This document shows, one piece after another, positions 16,142-24,813 of a stretch of DNA of 64,000 bases; positions within the stretch are counted from its first letter, which is position 1; the number at the start of each line of letters is the position of its first letter. Source of the DNA: Kineococcus sp. NBC_00420 (GTDB lineage Bacteria > Actinomycetota > Actinomycetes > Actinomycetales > Kineococcaceae); the NCBI RefSeq assembly GCF_036021035.1, contig NZ_CP107930.1, positions 5,232,006-5,296,005 of the forward strand, given 5' to 3'. Position numbers and translations under genes: made by a program. The notes beneath the pieces are model-generated. The model saw only the letters and a list, made by a program, of their open reading frames with translations. It ran no database searches and was not told the origin of the DNA.

Positions 16142-18313
16142 GTGGAGGAGACCCTGCTGCGCCAGGCGAACCTGCGCCTGGCCGCCGGCCGCGCCAAGGC
16201 CACCGACCTCATGCCCTACCTGGCCGACGCCCTCTACGCGGTGAAGGCGATCCCCAGCGGGGACCTCCCGACGCTGGCCATCGACGGTCGCTGGCGCATG
16301 TACTACAACCCCGAGTTCGTCCTCACCACCACCGTCGAGGAGGTCGCCGGCGCGTGGCTGCACGAGATCGGCCACCCCCTGCGCGAGCACGGCGAACGCT
16401 TCGCCGCCCTGCGCGAACCCCCCGAGCGGGTACCGCTGTGGAACCGGGCCGCCGACAGCGCCATCAACGCCGACCTGCGCCTCGCCGGGGTCCGGCTGCC
16501 CGCCGTGAAGGCCTGGTACCCCGAGCGCGTCCCCGGAGCGCGGGAGGGCATGACCGCGGAGGAGGTGTACCGGCTGCTGCTGGCCGGACCGCTCGGCCGC
16601 CGCCTCGCCCAGCGTGACCCGGCCCTCGTCCTGCTGCCGGACACGCTGCGGGAGAACGAGACCCCCGCGACACTCCTGTGCCTGACCCGCGACCCGGTGC
16701 TGACGGGGTCCAGCACGGTCGAGGTGCTGGGCGCCGACGGTGAACCCGTCGCCGGCGCGGCCGGACGCTTCGAGGTGCGCGACCCCCGGGGCGGGACCCT
16801 CCTCCTGAACCCGCCGCTGCCGGCGGGCCGCTACGAGGTCGTGCTCACCCACGGGACGGAACGGAGCTCGGCCCACCTGACGGTCACCGCACCCAGCCTC
16901 ACCTTCCGCCCCGACCACCTCACCCGCGCCCGGGAACCCGCGGAGAAGATCGTGGTCGTGGGGGAGGACACCCACTTCGGTCCCTCCTCGCGCGTCCACG
17001 TCCTGCGCCCCGACGGCCGCGCCCTGGACGTCGTCTCGGCTCTCACCCCCATCAGCGCGACCCGTCTGACCTTCGAGCTGGGGCCGCTCCCCGACGGCGC
17101 CTACCGGATCCGGGTGCGCAGCGGCGACGAGGTCGTCCAGGCCGTCCTCCCGATCGGCCTGCCCCACCTCGACCTGCAACCGTCGAACCTCCCGAGCGGT
17201 TTCGTGGTCCCCGTCGAACTCTCCGGGCAGGTCGACGACCTCACCCTCGACGACACCACGGCGCTCGCCGTCCTCGACGACCTGGGGACCGAGGTCGACG
17301 GCGCCGCGGGTCCCCCGAGGCTGCGAGGCGGTTCCCTCGTGGACGTCTCGGTCGAACGCCCGCTGGAGGACGGGACCTACGTCGTGGTCCTCACCACCGG
17401 CGACGCCAGGGCGTCGGCGCCGTTGACGGTGGGTGGGGAGAGTTCCCCGGACGGCGAGGGTTCCTCGGACCCCGAGGACGAACCCGAGCAGGAGCAGCCC
17501 TCCGAGGACGGTCCCCAGGCCGGTCCCGGTGAGGGGACCGGGCCGGAGGAGACGACCGACGACTGCGGATCGGGGGCCGGTGGGACCCGGCGACCCTGGG
17601 AACAGGACGAGACCGGCACCGACGAGGACGGTCGCGACGACGGCAGCGTCGACGCCGGACGGGGCGAACTCATCCGCCAGCAGACCGCCCGCAACGTCCT
17701 CGAGCACGCCCGCAGCCGGGGTTCCGTCCCCGCCGGGTGGGAACGCTGGGCCACCCTCGTCCTCGAACCCCGGGTCGACTGGCGCAAGGAGATGAACAGC
17801 ATCACCCGCCGGGTCAGCGCCAACGTCGCCGGGATGCGCGACTACACCTACGCCCGACCCTCCCGCCGCGCCGCCTCGGTACCCCACGTCGTGCTGCCCT
17901 CGATGCGCCAACCCCGCCCCCCGCGCGTCGCCGAGGTCATCGACACCTCCGGCTCCATCAGCGACGAGATGCTCTCCCGCGTCCACGCCGAGACCGAAGC
18001 CATCGTCAAACGTTCCCGCGGCGAGGGGGTCACCGTCATCGCCTGCGACGCAGCCGCCTCCCGCCCCCGCACCGTCCGGACGATGAGCGACGTCACCATG
18101 CTCGGCGGCGGGGGCACCGACATGCGCGTCGGTCTGCAGGTCGCCGCGCAGGCCCGTCCCCGCTTCGACCTCGTCATCACCATGACCGACGGCGACACCC
18201 CCTGGCCGGAATCCCCACCGGCCGAGAACCCCGACGCGCGCTACGTCGCCCTGCTGCTCGACGGGGACCGCACGACCGTCCCGCCGTGGATGCACAAGAT
18301 CGTCGTCTCCTGA
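16142..18313 (+). CDS. Putative metallopeptidase / VWA-like protein (DUF2201 type) with Ig-like insert
   Basis: A 723-residue protein. Residues 1-150 are a zinc-peptidase-like domain with HEIGH at 74-78, then HGERF and WNRAADSAINADL. About residues 180-430 hold two to three beta-sandwich modules, each ending in a pattern like LPAGRYEVVLTHG, LPDGAYRIRVRSG or LEDGTYVVVLTTG. An acidic Ser/Glu/Gly linker covers about 440-510. The C-terminal domain is VWA-like, with the metal site VIDTSGSIS and GGGGTDMRVGL. Usual members of this family (about 400 residues) have the peptidase and VWA parts close together; the 300-residue insert is the odd feature. There is no signal peptide or membrane helix. It is coupled to the MoxR-like ATPase. 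Confidence 0.82.
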   Translation: MEETLLRQANLRLAAGRAKATDLMPYLADALYAVKAIPSGDLPTLAIDGRWRMYYNPEFVLTTTVEEVAGAWLHEIGHPLREHGERFAALREPPERVPLWNRAADSAINADLRLAGVRLPAVKAWYPERVPGAREGMTAEEVYRLLLAGPLGRRLAQRDPALVLLPDTLRENETPATLLCLTRDPVLTGSSTVEVLGADGEPVAGAAGRFEVRDPRGGTLLLNPPLPAGRYEVVLTHGTERSSAHLTVTAPSLTFRPDHLTRAREPAEKIVVVGEDTHFGPSSRVHVLRPDGRALDVVSALTPISATRLTFELGPLPDGAYRIRVRSGDEVVQAVLPIGLPHLDLQPSNLPSGFVVPVELSGQVDDLTLDDTTALAVLDDLGTEVDGAAGPPRLRGGSLVDVSVERPLEDGTYVVVLTTGDARASAPLTVGGESSPDGEGSSDPEDEPEQEQPSEDGPQAGPGEGTGPEETTDDCGSGAGGTRRPWEQDETGTDEDGRDDGSVDAGRGELIRQQTARNVLEHARSRGSVPAGWERWATLVLEPRVDWRKEMNSITRRVSANVAGMRDYTYARPSRRAASVPHVVLPSMRQPRPPRVAEVIDTSGSISDEMLSRVHAETEAIVKRSRGEGVTVIACDAAASRPRTVRTMSDVTMLGGGGTDMRVGLQVAAQARPRFDLVITMTDGDTPWPESPPAENPDARYVALLLDGDRTTVPPWMHKIVVS

Positions 18314-18326
18314 GCGTGTCCCGCTC

Positions 18327-18948
18327 TCACCCGGCCCGGAACTCCGCGAGGGCCGCCTCCAGGGTGCGCCGGGCAGTCGGGCTGTGGGGGTAGCCGGCGA
18401 GCGTCGACCCGGCCCTCCAGGGCCACCAGCGCGTTCCGCACCGTCGGGGCGCAGGTGAGCAACGGACCGACCCGGAACCAGTTGTGCGTGCCCGGCGCCG
18501 GCTCACCCCCGGCGTCGACCCGCTGCAGGTCCGCGAGGAAACCACCGAGGTCGCGTCCCAGGCCGGCCGCGGCGAACCCACCGTCGGTGCTGACGGGCTC
18601 ACCCTCGATCCACCGGTAGACCGACCAGGCGAAGGGGTAGCCCGCGCCGGGCTCACCCCGGCCCACCGGCGTGGGGACGGGCAACGGCAGGTGTCGCGCC
18701 CGCCGGGGCAGCCACCGGTGCTCCTTCTGCACCGCCAGGGCGTGCTCCGTCGCCGACGGCAGGCGCACCGACAGCTCCGCGCCGAGGTGGAACGTCCAGT
18801 TGTCCCAGTCACCCGCGGCCACGGCCCGGACCGGCAGGTGCGACCACCGCGGGAACTGCTCCGCCACCAACCGGCGCACCACGCCCACGTCGACGTGGAC
18901 CCGCGTCGGGACGGGTCCCCGGTCGTGCGCCGTCGCCGGGACGCTCAC
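18327..18948 (-). pseudogene. Decayed aminoglycoside phosphotransferase-family gene
   Basis: From GTG 18948 the frame reads as the N-terminal lobe of an APH-family kinase: the segment AAGDWDNWTFHLG, then RLPSATEHALAVQKEHRWLP, PVPTPVGRGEPGAGYPF and SVYRWIEGEPVS, up to GPLLTCAPTVRNALVALEGR. The reading then breaks. A neighbouring frame continues with a plausible C-terminal helix (TARRTLEAALAEFRAG) and stops at 18327. The catalytic HGD loop and the metal-binding aspartate that should lie between are missing. An internal deletion plus frameshift is the simplest explanation. The GTG overlaps the stop of the upstream gene. Confidence 0.72.
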
Positions 18949-19274
18949 CGCAGCGACAGGATCCGGTCGCGGGGGACCTCCTCGATCCAGCAGCGCGCCT
19001 GCACCCCGACGTCGTCCTCCCCGCCGGACGTCGGACCGCCGCCGGGATGGGCGGAACCCGCGGCGTCGTCCACCTCGACGTGCACCTGCGGCCGCGACCA
19101 GGGTGGGATCACCCCGTTCTCGTCGTCCGGGCCGCAGGAGCGGCGGGAGAACTGCCGGATCGCCGCTTCCGCCTGCACCCCGCGATCCCGCAGCACGAAC
19201 GGCAGCAGGAGACCGCCGGTGTGGGCGACGACGAAGCGCAGACCGGCCACGACACCCGACTCCTCCGGTTCCAC
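18945..19274 (-). CDS. Hypothetical protein
   Basis: A 109-residue protein that I do not recognise. The N-terminal part has one moderately hydrophobic stretch (VVAGLRFVVAHTGGLLLPFVL), followed by a polar middle with a C-G-P-D-D-E-N segment and a final strand ARCWIEEVPRDRILSL. It sits between the transglutaminase-like gene (33 bases upstream) and the decayed kinase (GTGA overlap), so it is probably part of one minus-strand operon starting near 20872. It may be a small enzyme accessory or a remnant. Confidence 0.5.
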   Translation of the reverse strand: MEPEESGVVAGLRFVVAHTGGLLLPFVLRDRGVQAEAAIRQFSRRSCGPDDENGVIPPWSRPQVHVEVDDAAGSAHPGGGPTSGGEDDVGVQARCWIEEVPRDRILSLR

Positions 19275-19307
19275 GGCCGGCGGTGCGACGTCATGCGTCG
19301 ATGATGC

Positions 19308-20228
19308 TCACCCCTCGGCCCTCACGCGACGTCCTTCCCCGCCGAGCTCCGTCACCCGGGACGGCGCGCCGAAGGGGGAGTGGGTCAAGACCCGATCCCC
19401 CGGACGCAACCGCTCGTCCCGGCGGTAGCGGGCGAACAGTTCGTCCTCGGCGCCCTCCTCACCGGCGTCGGCGCGCACGAGCAGCGACGCGACCTCGTCC
19501 AGCAGAGCCGTGTGCGCGAGTGGATCCGCGACCGCACCCCAGCCGTCCCAGAGGAGCAGTTCGTCCCCGTAGCGGTGCGCCACCTGGAAGACGACGTAGG
19601 CGCCGACGAACGAGGGTCCGCTCAGGTCGGGCCGGCTGCGGACGCCGTAGGTGGACAGGTCCGACGTCCCGGACCGCCACCGCAGCCACGCACGAGCGGC
19701 GGTCTCGAACGGAGCCCCGTCCCCGGTGGGCACGTCGAGCACGTCGAAGTCCCCGTGCGCACCGAGCCCGGGTTCGACCCGTCGCCACCGGTACCCGTCG
19801 TGGACGTCGACGACCACGTGGTCCACGGCCCACCCCGGGGTCAGGTAGTGCGCGAACCCCACCGTCGTCCGCGCCGGGGTCCCCCGTCCACGCAGTGCCC
19901 CGACGACGAACACCGAGTGGTCCCGGCAGCACCCCGCCACCCGGTGCTGCACCGGACGGGGCTCGGTCAGCGGACCCGGGGTGCGCCGGGCGTCGACCTC
20001 CAGGACGTCCTCGAGCCAGCGGCTGTCCACCTCGCCGCGCTGGGCGGCGGTCAGCTCACCCAGGTCGGCCCGGTAGTGGGCGATGACGTTGCGGGCCGCG
20101 GCGCACACGCCCGCGAGGTCACCGGACACGTCACCGGACACGTCACCGGACGCGAGGCGCAGACGAGCGGCGTGTCGACCCGGGTCGGAGAAGGCGCTCT
20201 GACGCGCCCACCGCTCCGGCCACGTCAG
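19308..20228 (-). CDS. Transglutaminase-like domain protein
   Basis: About 306 residues. The N-terminus carries the family pattern SAFSDPGRHAARL, and the core has the cysteine protease-like triad: Cys in RVAGCCRDHSVFVVGALR, His in GWAVDHVVVDVHDG and Asp soon after. Bacterial members act as cysteine peptidases or amide-forming enzymes; the substrate is unknown. The start is uncertain. A CTG at 20228 overlaps the stop of the upstream gene (CTGA) and gives the expected N-terminus, while a GTG at 20276 with AGAGGA just before it would add 16 residues. An in-frame 12-base repeat lies near the start. Confidence 0.75.
   Translation of the reverse strand: MTWPERWARQSAFSDPGRHAARLRLASGDVSGDVSGDLAGVCAAARNVIAHYRADLGELTAAQRGEVDSRWLEDVLEVDARRTPGPLTEPRPVQHRVAGCCRDHSVFVVGALRGRGTPARTTVGFAHYLTPGWAVDHVVVDVHDGYRWRRVEPGLGAHGDFDVLDVPTGDGAPFETAARAWLRWRSGTSDLSTYGVRSRPDLSGPSFVGAYVVFQVAHRYGDELLLWDGWGAVADPLAHTALLDEVASLLVRADAGEEGAEDELFARYRRDERLRPGDRVLTHSPFGAPSRVTELGGEGRRVRAEG
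20118..20153. repeat. Three tandem 12-base copies inside the transglutaminase-like gene
   Basis: The plus strand reads GTCACCGGACAC twice and GTCACCGGACGC once, in register. On the coding strand this adds repeated Ser-Gly-Asp-Val units near residues 26-37. It is a length-variable site that keeps frame. Confidence 0.85.
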
Positions 20229-20872
20229 AGCGAGACCGACCCCGAGAACGCCACCATCGTCCGCACGACCTCCCACCCGTCCTCTCGCCCCGCCAGCGCC
20301 AGCGCCTCCTCCGCCCCGAACCCCGCCTCCTGGACCGCGACCATCCACTCCTCGCTCCACCCCTCCCGCAGACCCACCACCAGCACCCCGACGTCGCCCA
20401 CCGCCAACGCCAGCCCCACGCTCATCTCCCGCACCGTCCCCGTCACCACCTCCGGCGACACCCCCGGGTGCTGCGCCCGCAACCACGCCCGCACCGCCAC
20501 CGAGCGGTGGCGACGCACCCACGACCGCAACCACATCTCCGTCACGAACGCGTCGTCGTCCCCGAACTCCTCCGCCGACATCGCCGCCACCCCCGACAAC
20601 GACCGCAACCGCCCGTAGTCCGGCAACAACGCCACGTCCACCTCCGGCGCCACCCGCCGCGAGGGGACACGACGCCCCACCTGACGACGCGGGGCACCCA
20701 CCACCCCCGCGGTAGGACGCACCGGCGGGCGCACCGCCCACACCAGCACCGTCAACAACGCCGCCGGCGTCGGCCGCGGCCACGCCAGCTCGTCCCAGTG
20801 CGCAGGCAACGCCTCCGCACGACCCCCAGGCAACGACTCCACGCCCAGCACCCTGACAGCCACCCCCGACAC
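20225..20872 (-). CDS. Hypothetical protein, helical C-terminus
   Basis: A 215-residue protein of unknown function. Notable parts are HWDELAWPRPTPAALLTVLVWA near residue 25, an Arg/Pro-rich linker (about 55-75), and a helical region with MWLRSWVRRHRSVAVRAWLRAQHPGV. It ends with a repeat-like segment, EAGFGAEEALALAGREDGWE, that resembles the C-termini of the two genes on the other side of the divergent gap. Several in-frame GTGs exist; GTG 20842 has AGGG eight bases upstream and may be the true start, because the 22-base gap to the gene at 20895 is otherwise very tight. The stop overlaps the next start. Confidence 0.6.
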   Translation of the reverse strand: MSGVAVRVLGVESLPGGRAEALPAHWDELAWPRPTPAALLTVLVWAVRPPVRPTAGVVGAPRRQVGRRVPSRRVAPEVDVALLPDYGRLRSLSGVAAMSAEEFGDDDAFVTEMWLRSWVRRHRSVAVRAWLRAQHPGVSPEVVTGTVREMSVGLALAVGDVGVLVVGLREGWSEEWMVAVQEAGFGAEEALALAGREDGWEVVRTMVAFSGSVSL

Positions 20873-20894
20873 AGCCCCGACATACCCTCGGGAC

Positions 20895-21452
20895 GTGCCC
20901 GCCCGCAGGCGTCACCGCCGCCCCCGACCCGGGCCACCCCCACCACGGTTCGTCCTCGACGCCACCGACCTCCTCGCCCCACCCCCCGGCCGCCCCGACC
21001 CCGACTGGGGCCTGCCCCGCGTCCTGTGGAACGGCAAGGACCAACCCCCCTTCGACTGGCCCGCGGCGCTCGCCGACCTGCACCGCCACCTCCTGCTGCC
21101 CGACCTCGCCCGCGACACCGGCCACCACGTCGAGGTCACCGCCCTCGGCACCCGCGTCGTCGCCACCCACCTCGATGGTCGGCCCCTCCAGCGCGGCGAA
21201 CCCACCAGCGTCCTGCGCGCCCACCACGTCCTCGCCGGCCACCGCCGCACCCTGGACCCCGCCCACGTCCTCGCCTACGCCCGCCTGCACGCCGACCTCG
21301 CTCCCCACCTGCCGGGGATGGACCTCACCCTCGTCCTCGCCGCCGCCCACGCCGGCCTCGGCGCCGCCGAGATCGTCGCGGCCCACCGCGACGGGACCCT
21401 GACCCTCGAGAAGGTCGAGCTCCTCGCCGCGCTCCTCCCCGGCTGGGCGTGA
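20895..21452 (+). CDS. Hypothetical protein
   Basis: A 185-residue protein I cannot place. The N-terminus is Arg/Pro-rich, then FVLDATDLLAPPPGRPDPDW and RVLWNGKDQPPFDWPAALADLHRHLLLPDLARDTG. A beta segment (VEVTALGTRVVATHLDGRPL) is followed by helices ending AGLGAAEIVAAHRDGTLTLE, a pattern echoed in the neighbours. GTG 20895 is placed six bases after TACCCT (20883-20888), the leaderless spacing, and there is no ribosome site. Thirteen bases separate its stop from the start of the next gene, which however has its own -10. Confidence 0.62.
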   Translation: MPARRRHRRPRPGPPPPRFVLDATDLLAPPPGRPDPDWGLPRVLWNGKDQPPFDWPAALADLHRHLLLPDLARDTGHHVEVTALGTRVVATHLDGRPLQRGEPTSVLRAHHVLAGHRRTLDPAHVLAYARLHADLAPHLPGMDLTLVLAAAHAGLGAAEIVAAHRDGTLTLEKVELLAALLPGWA

Positions 21453-21474
21453 CCCAGCGACTACCGTGCCGCGC

Positions 21475-22776
21475 GTGCCACCCCGCCTCGTCGTCCCCAC
21501 CGACGACCTCTTCGCCTGGACGCTGAGCGGGCGGGACGCACTCCTCATCCACCCCGACGACGACCCCCGCACCGCCGTCTCCCCCGAGCGCTACGCCCTG
21601 CACCACCTCCTGGCCCGGGGCCGTCACGTCATGGCCTTCGGCCCCACCGTCGTCGCCGACCTCCTCGGCGTCCTGCCCACCGACCTGCCAGCCGACCCCG
21701 AGGGGCACCCCGACCTGCACCGCCACGTCGAGGACCGCTGGGAGGCCACCGCGGAGCACCGGGCCTCCCTGGCCCCGAGACCCGTCCCGGACGACGAGTG
21801 CGACCGGCGTGCCGTGCACACCGTCCTCGACGTCGTCCCCGTACCCGTGCTGGCGCACCTGCTGCGCTGGGCGGGCGAGGACTGGCCGGCCCGCCGCGCC
21901 GGCTGGCCCACCCACCTCAGCTGGCCGGGCGGGGACACCCGCGGCCGCTTCGCGGACCGTCCCCACCTCCTCCGCGTCGCCACCCCCACCACGAGCCTCA
22001 GCACGGCCCAGCGCGCGAACGTCCACGCCTGCCAGGACGCCGGGCTGGAGGTCGTCCTGCTCCGGGTGAACTCCCTCGGCGACCTGGCCGACCCCGGCCC
22101 GCAGGCGCTCGGACTGCCGACCACCCCGCCGCAGGGGTGCGCGGCGTGCCGGCCCGCCCTCGACGTCGAGCCGCCGCACGACCTGCTGCCGGGCGAGTGG
22201 CCGTTGCCGCGCTTCCTCAGCCCCGGAGTCCCCGAGCAACGTCACGACCACCACCTGCGGGCCCACCTCGCGCGCACCCGCCCGGCCCACACCGTCAGCG
22301 CGGAGGTCGCCGCCCTCCCGTTCGACGTCCTCACCGCGGAGGCGCTGACCCTGCTCGTGCACCCGGGCGCCTGGCGCACCTCCCGCGACCACGGCCGCCG
22401 CCACCTCGCCCCCGCGCAGCGACGCCACCGCGACCTCGTGGGCGACCCGCACCTCGCCCACGAGGCGCAGCACCGGGCCGACGCCTTCCGCGACGCCCTC
22501 ACCAGCCGACGGGACGGGGGGAGCCTGCGCGAGGCCGCCGTCGCGGCCGGCTGGTTCCTCGCCCTGCAGGGTTTCGACGTCCTCGCCGTCCGCGACGCCG
22601 CCCGCGAGGTCGAGCGCGTCCTGCGCGACGACGCGGCCGGGCCCACCACCTCGGCGCTGCGGTCGCTGCGGTTGCTGTCCCTGGGCTTCACCGGTGCGGA
22701 ACTGCTCGAGATGCACGCCACGGGGAACTACCCCGACGAGGTCACCCTGGACTTCCTCGGCGTGCTCCACGGCTGA
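21475..22776 (+). CDS. Hypothetical protein
   Basis: A 433-residue soluble protein with no family I recognise. The N-terminus alternates strands and helices (LVVPTDDLFAWTLSGRDALLIHP), residues 100-230 include LRVATPTTSLSTAQRANVHACQDAGL, and two cysteines sit in PPQGCAACRPALD. The last 150 residues are helical and finish SLGFTGAELLEMHATGNYPD, similar in shape to the C-terminal segments of the genes at 20225 and 20895. I use GTG 21475 rather than 21466 because TACCGT (21462-21467) is seven bases upstream, fitting a leaderless start, whereas the earlier GTG lies inside the -10. Confidence 0.62.
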   Translation: MPPRLVVPTDDLFAWTLSGRDALLIHPDDDPRTAVSPERYALHHLLARGRHVMAFGPTVVADLLGVLPTDLPADPEGHPDLHRHVEDRWEATAEHRASLAPRPVPDDECDRRAVHTVLDVVPVPVLAHLLRWAGEDWPARRAGWPTHLSWPGGDTRGRFADRPHLLRVATPTTSLSTAQRANVHACQDAGLEVVLLRVNSLGDLADPGPQALGLPTTPPQGCAACRPALDVEPPHDLLPGEWPLPRFLSPGVPEQRHDHHLRAHLARTRPAHTVSAEVAALPFDVLTAEALTLLVHPGAWRTSRDHGRRHLAPAQRRHRDLVGDPHLAHEAQHRADAFRDALTSRRDGGSLREAAVAAGWFLALQGFDVLAVRDAAREVERVLRDDAAGPTTSALRSLRLLSLGFTGAELLEMHATGNYPDEVTLDFLGVLHG

Positions 22777-22851
22777 CGTCGCAGTCGATCGGCGCGGTCG
22801 CCGCCGGGACCGGGTGGAGCTGCAGCGCGCTGCACCCCCTAGCGTCGAGCC

Positions 22852-24735
22852 ATGAGCATGGAGAACGTCGCCAGGACCTCGATGTGGCGGGCCATGGCCG
22901 CTCCCGACCAGAAACCCTTCCGCCCCGGCACCGTCCGTCGCGTCCTCGCGATGGCCCGCGAACGTTCCCGCCGCCTCACCCTCTTCGTCAGCGGCAGCGT
23001 CGTGCTGGCCGTGCTCGCCGTCGCCACCCCCGTCCTCGCGGGCCGGGCCATCGACGCCGTGGGAGCCGGCGACCGCGGCCGGGTCGTCACCATCGCCCTC
23101 CTCATCGCCGCCGTGGCCCTGGCCGAGTCCGCCCTCGGCCTGGTCGTGCGCTGGCTCTCCTCCACCCTGGGCGAGGACCTGATCCTCGACCTGCGCACCC
23201 GCGTCTACGACCACGTCCAGCGGATGCCCGTCGCCTTCTTCACCCGCACCCACACCGGTGCCCTGGTCAGCCGCCTCAACAACGACGTCCTCGGCGCGCA
23301 ACGCGCCTTCAGCGACACCCTCTCCGGCATCGTCAGCAACGTCGTGGCCGTCGTCCTCACCGCCGTCGTCATGATCGGCATCTCCTGGCAGATCACGCTC
23401 ATCGCCCTGGTCCTGCTGCCCATCTTCGTCCTCCCCGCCCGGCGGATGGGCCGCCACCTCGCCCAGCTCTCCCGGCAGGCCGCCATCCTCAACGCGGCCA
23501 TGATCAACCAGACCACCGAACGCTTCTCTGCCCCCGGGGCGACCCTCGTCAAGCTCTTCGGCCGACCCGACGAGGAGTCCCGCTCCTTCGCCGGCGCGGC
23601 CCGCTCCGTCCGCGACATCGGGGTCAAGAGCTCCATCCGCCAGGCCGTCTTCGTCACCGCCCTCACCACCGTCTCCGCACTGGCGCTCGCGGTCGTCTAC
23701 GGGGTCGGCGGGCTCGCGGCGATCGCGGGCACCCTGAACGCCGGCAACATCGTCGCGCTGGCCCTGCTGCTGACCAGGCTCTACGCGCCGCTGACGGCGC
23801 TGGCCAGCGCGCGGATCGACGTCATGAGCGCGCTGGTCAGCTTCGACCGGGTGTTCGAGGTCCTCGACCTCGTGCCCCTGGTGCAGGAGAAGCCGACGGC
23901 GACCACGGTGCCCGCCGGTCCGGCGGGGGTGGAGTTCGAGAACGTCCGCTTCGCCTACCCCGCCGCCTCGGAGGTGTCGCTGGCGTCGCTGGAGGAGGTC
24001 GCGACCCTGGACACCCGGGGCGGGGTGGAGGTCATCCACGACGTGTCGTTCCGGGTCGAGCCGGGTCAGGTCGTGGCCATCGTGGGGTCCTCCGGCGCGG
24101 GCAAGTCGACGCTGGCCCAGCTCCTCGCGCGCCTCTACGACGTCGACCACGGCACCGTGCGGGTGGGGGGTCGCGATGTCCGCGACCTGACGTTCGCCTC
24201 GGTGCGCGAGACCGTGGGGGTCGTGACCCAGGACGGGCACCTGTTCCACGAGTCGCTGCGCTCGAACCTGCGCCTCGCCGCTCCGGGGGCGAGCGATCAG
24301 GAGTTGTTCGAGGCGCTGGGCCGGGCCCGGCTGGGGGAGCTGGTGGCCGCGCTCCCGGACGGTCTGGACACGGTCGTGGGGGAGCGGGGGTACCGCTTCT
24401 CCGGCGGGGAGCGGCAACGGCTCACGATCGCGCGGTTGCTGCTGGCCCAGCCCCGGGTCGTGGTGCTCGACGAGGCGACGGCGTCGCTGGACACCACCTC
24501 CGAGGTCGCCGTCCAGGCCGCGTTGGACGAGGCGCTGGAGGGCCGGACGGCGATCGTCATCGCCCACCGGCTCTCCACCGTGCGCAACGCCGACCTGATC
24601 CTGGTGCTCGAGGCCGGGCGGGTGGTGGAGCGGGGAACCCACCACGAGCTGCTGGCGCGCGCGGGTCGCTACGCGGAGCTGCACCGCCACAGCTCCTTCG
24701 CCCCGGCGCCGCCGCAGGGGGGCCCCGTCGACTGA
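22852..24735 (+). CDS. ABC transporter, fused permease and ATPase (exporter type)
   Basis: A 627-residue half-transporter. Six membrane helices lie between about residues 38 and 330, with the coupling-helix region FFTRTHTGALVSRLNNDV. The ATPase part has Walker A IVGSSGAGKSTLAQLLARLY, Q-loop VTQDGHLF, signature FSGGERQRLTIARLLL, Walker B VVVLDEATASLD and the switch His in IVIAHRLSTV. It should work as a homodimer or with another half to export lipids, peptides or drugs. TAGCGT (22840-22845) lies six bases before ATG 22852, so the mRNA is probably leaderless. Confidence 0.93.
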   Translation: MSMENVARTSMWRAMAAPDQKPFRPGTVRRVLAMARERSRRLTLFVSGSVVLAVLAVATPVLAGRAIDAVGAGDRGRVVTIALLIAAVALAESALGLVVRWLSSTLGEDLILDLRTRVYDHVQRMPVAFFTRTHTGALVSRLNNDVLGAQRAFSDTLSGIVSNVVAVVLTAVVMIGISWQITLIALVLLPIFVLPARRMGRHLAQLSRQAAILNAAMINQTTERFSAPGATLVKLFGRPDEESRSFAGAARSVRDIGVKSSIRQAVFVTALTTVSALALAVVYGVGGLAAIAGTLNAGNIVALALLLTRLYAPLTALASARIDVMSALVSFDRVFEVLDLVPLVQEKPTATTVPAGPAGVEFENVRFAYPAASEVSLASLEEVATLDTRGGVEVIHDVSFRVEPGQVVAIVGSSGAGKSTLAQLLARLYDVDHGTVRVGGRDVRDLTFASVRETVGVVTQDGHLFHESLRSNLRLAAPGASDQELFEALGRARLGELVAALPDGLDTVVGERGYRFSGGERQRLTIARLLLAQPRVVVLDEATASLDTTSEVAVQAALDEALEGRTAIVIAHRLSTVRNADLILVLEAGRVVERGTHHELLARAGRYAELHRHSSFAPAPPQGGPVD

Positions 24736-24813
24736 TCCGACCGACTGATCCGACCGGGCGAGACGGACGCACGGTGGGCCACCGGGCGAGGTCCGTGGTG
24801 CTCCACTGGAGGG

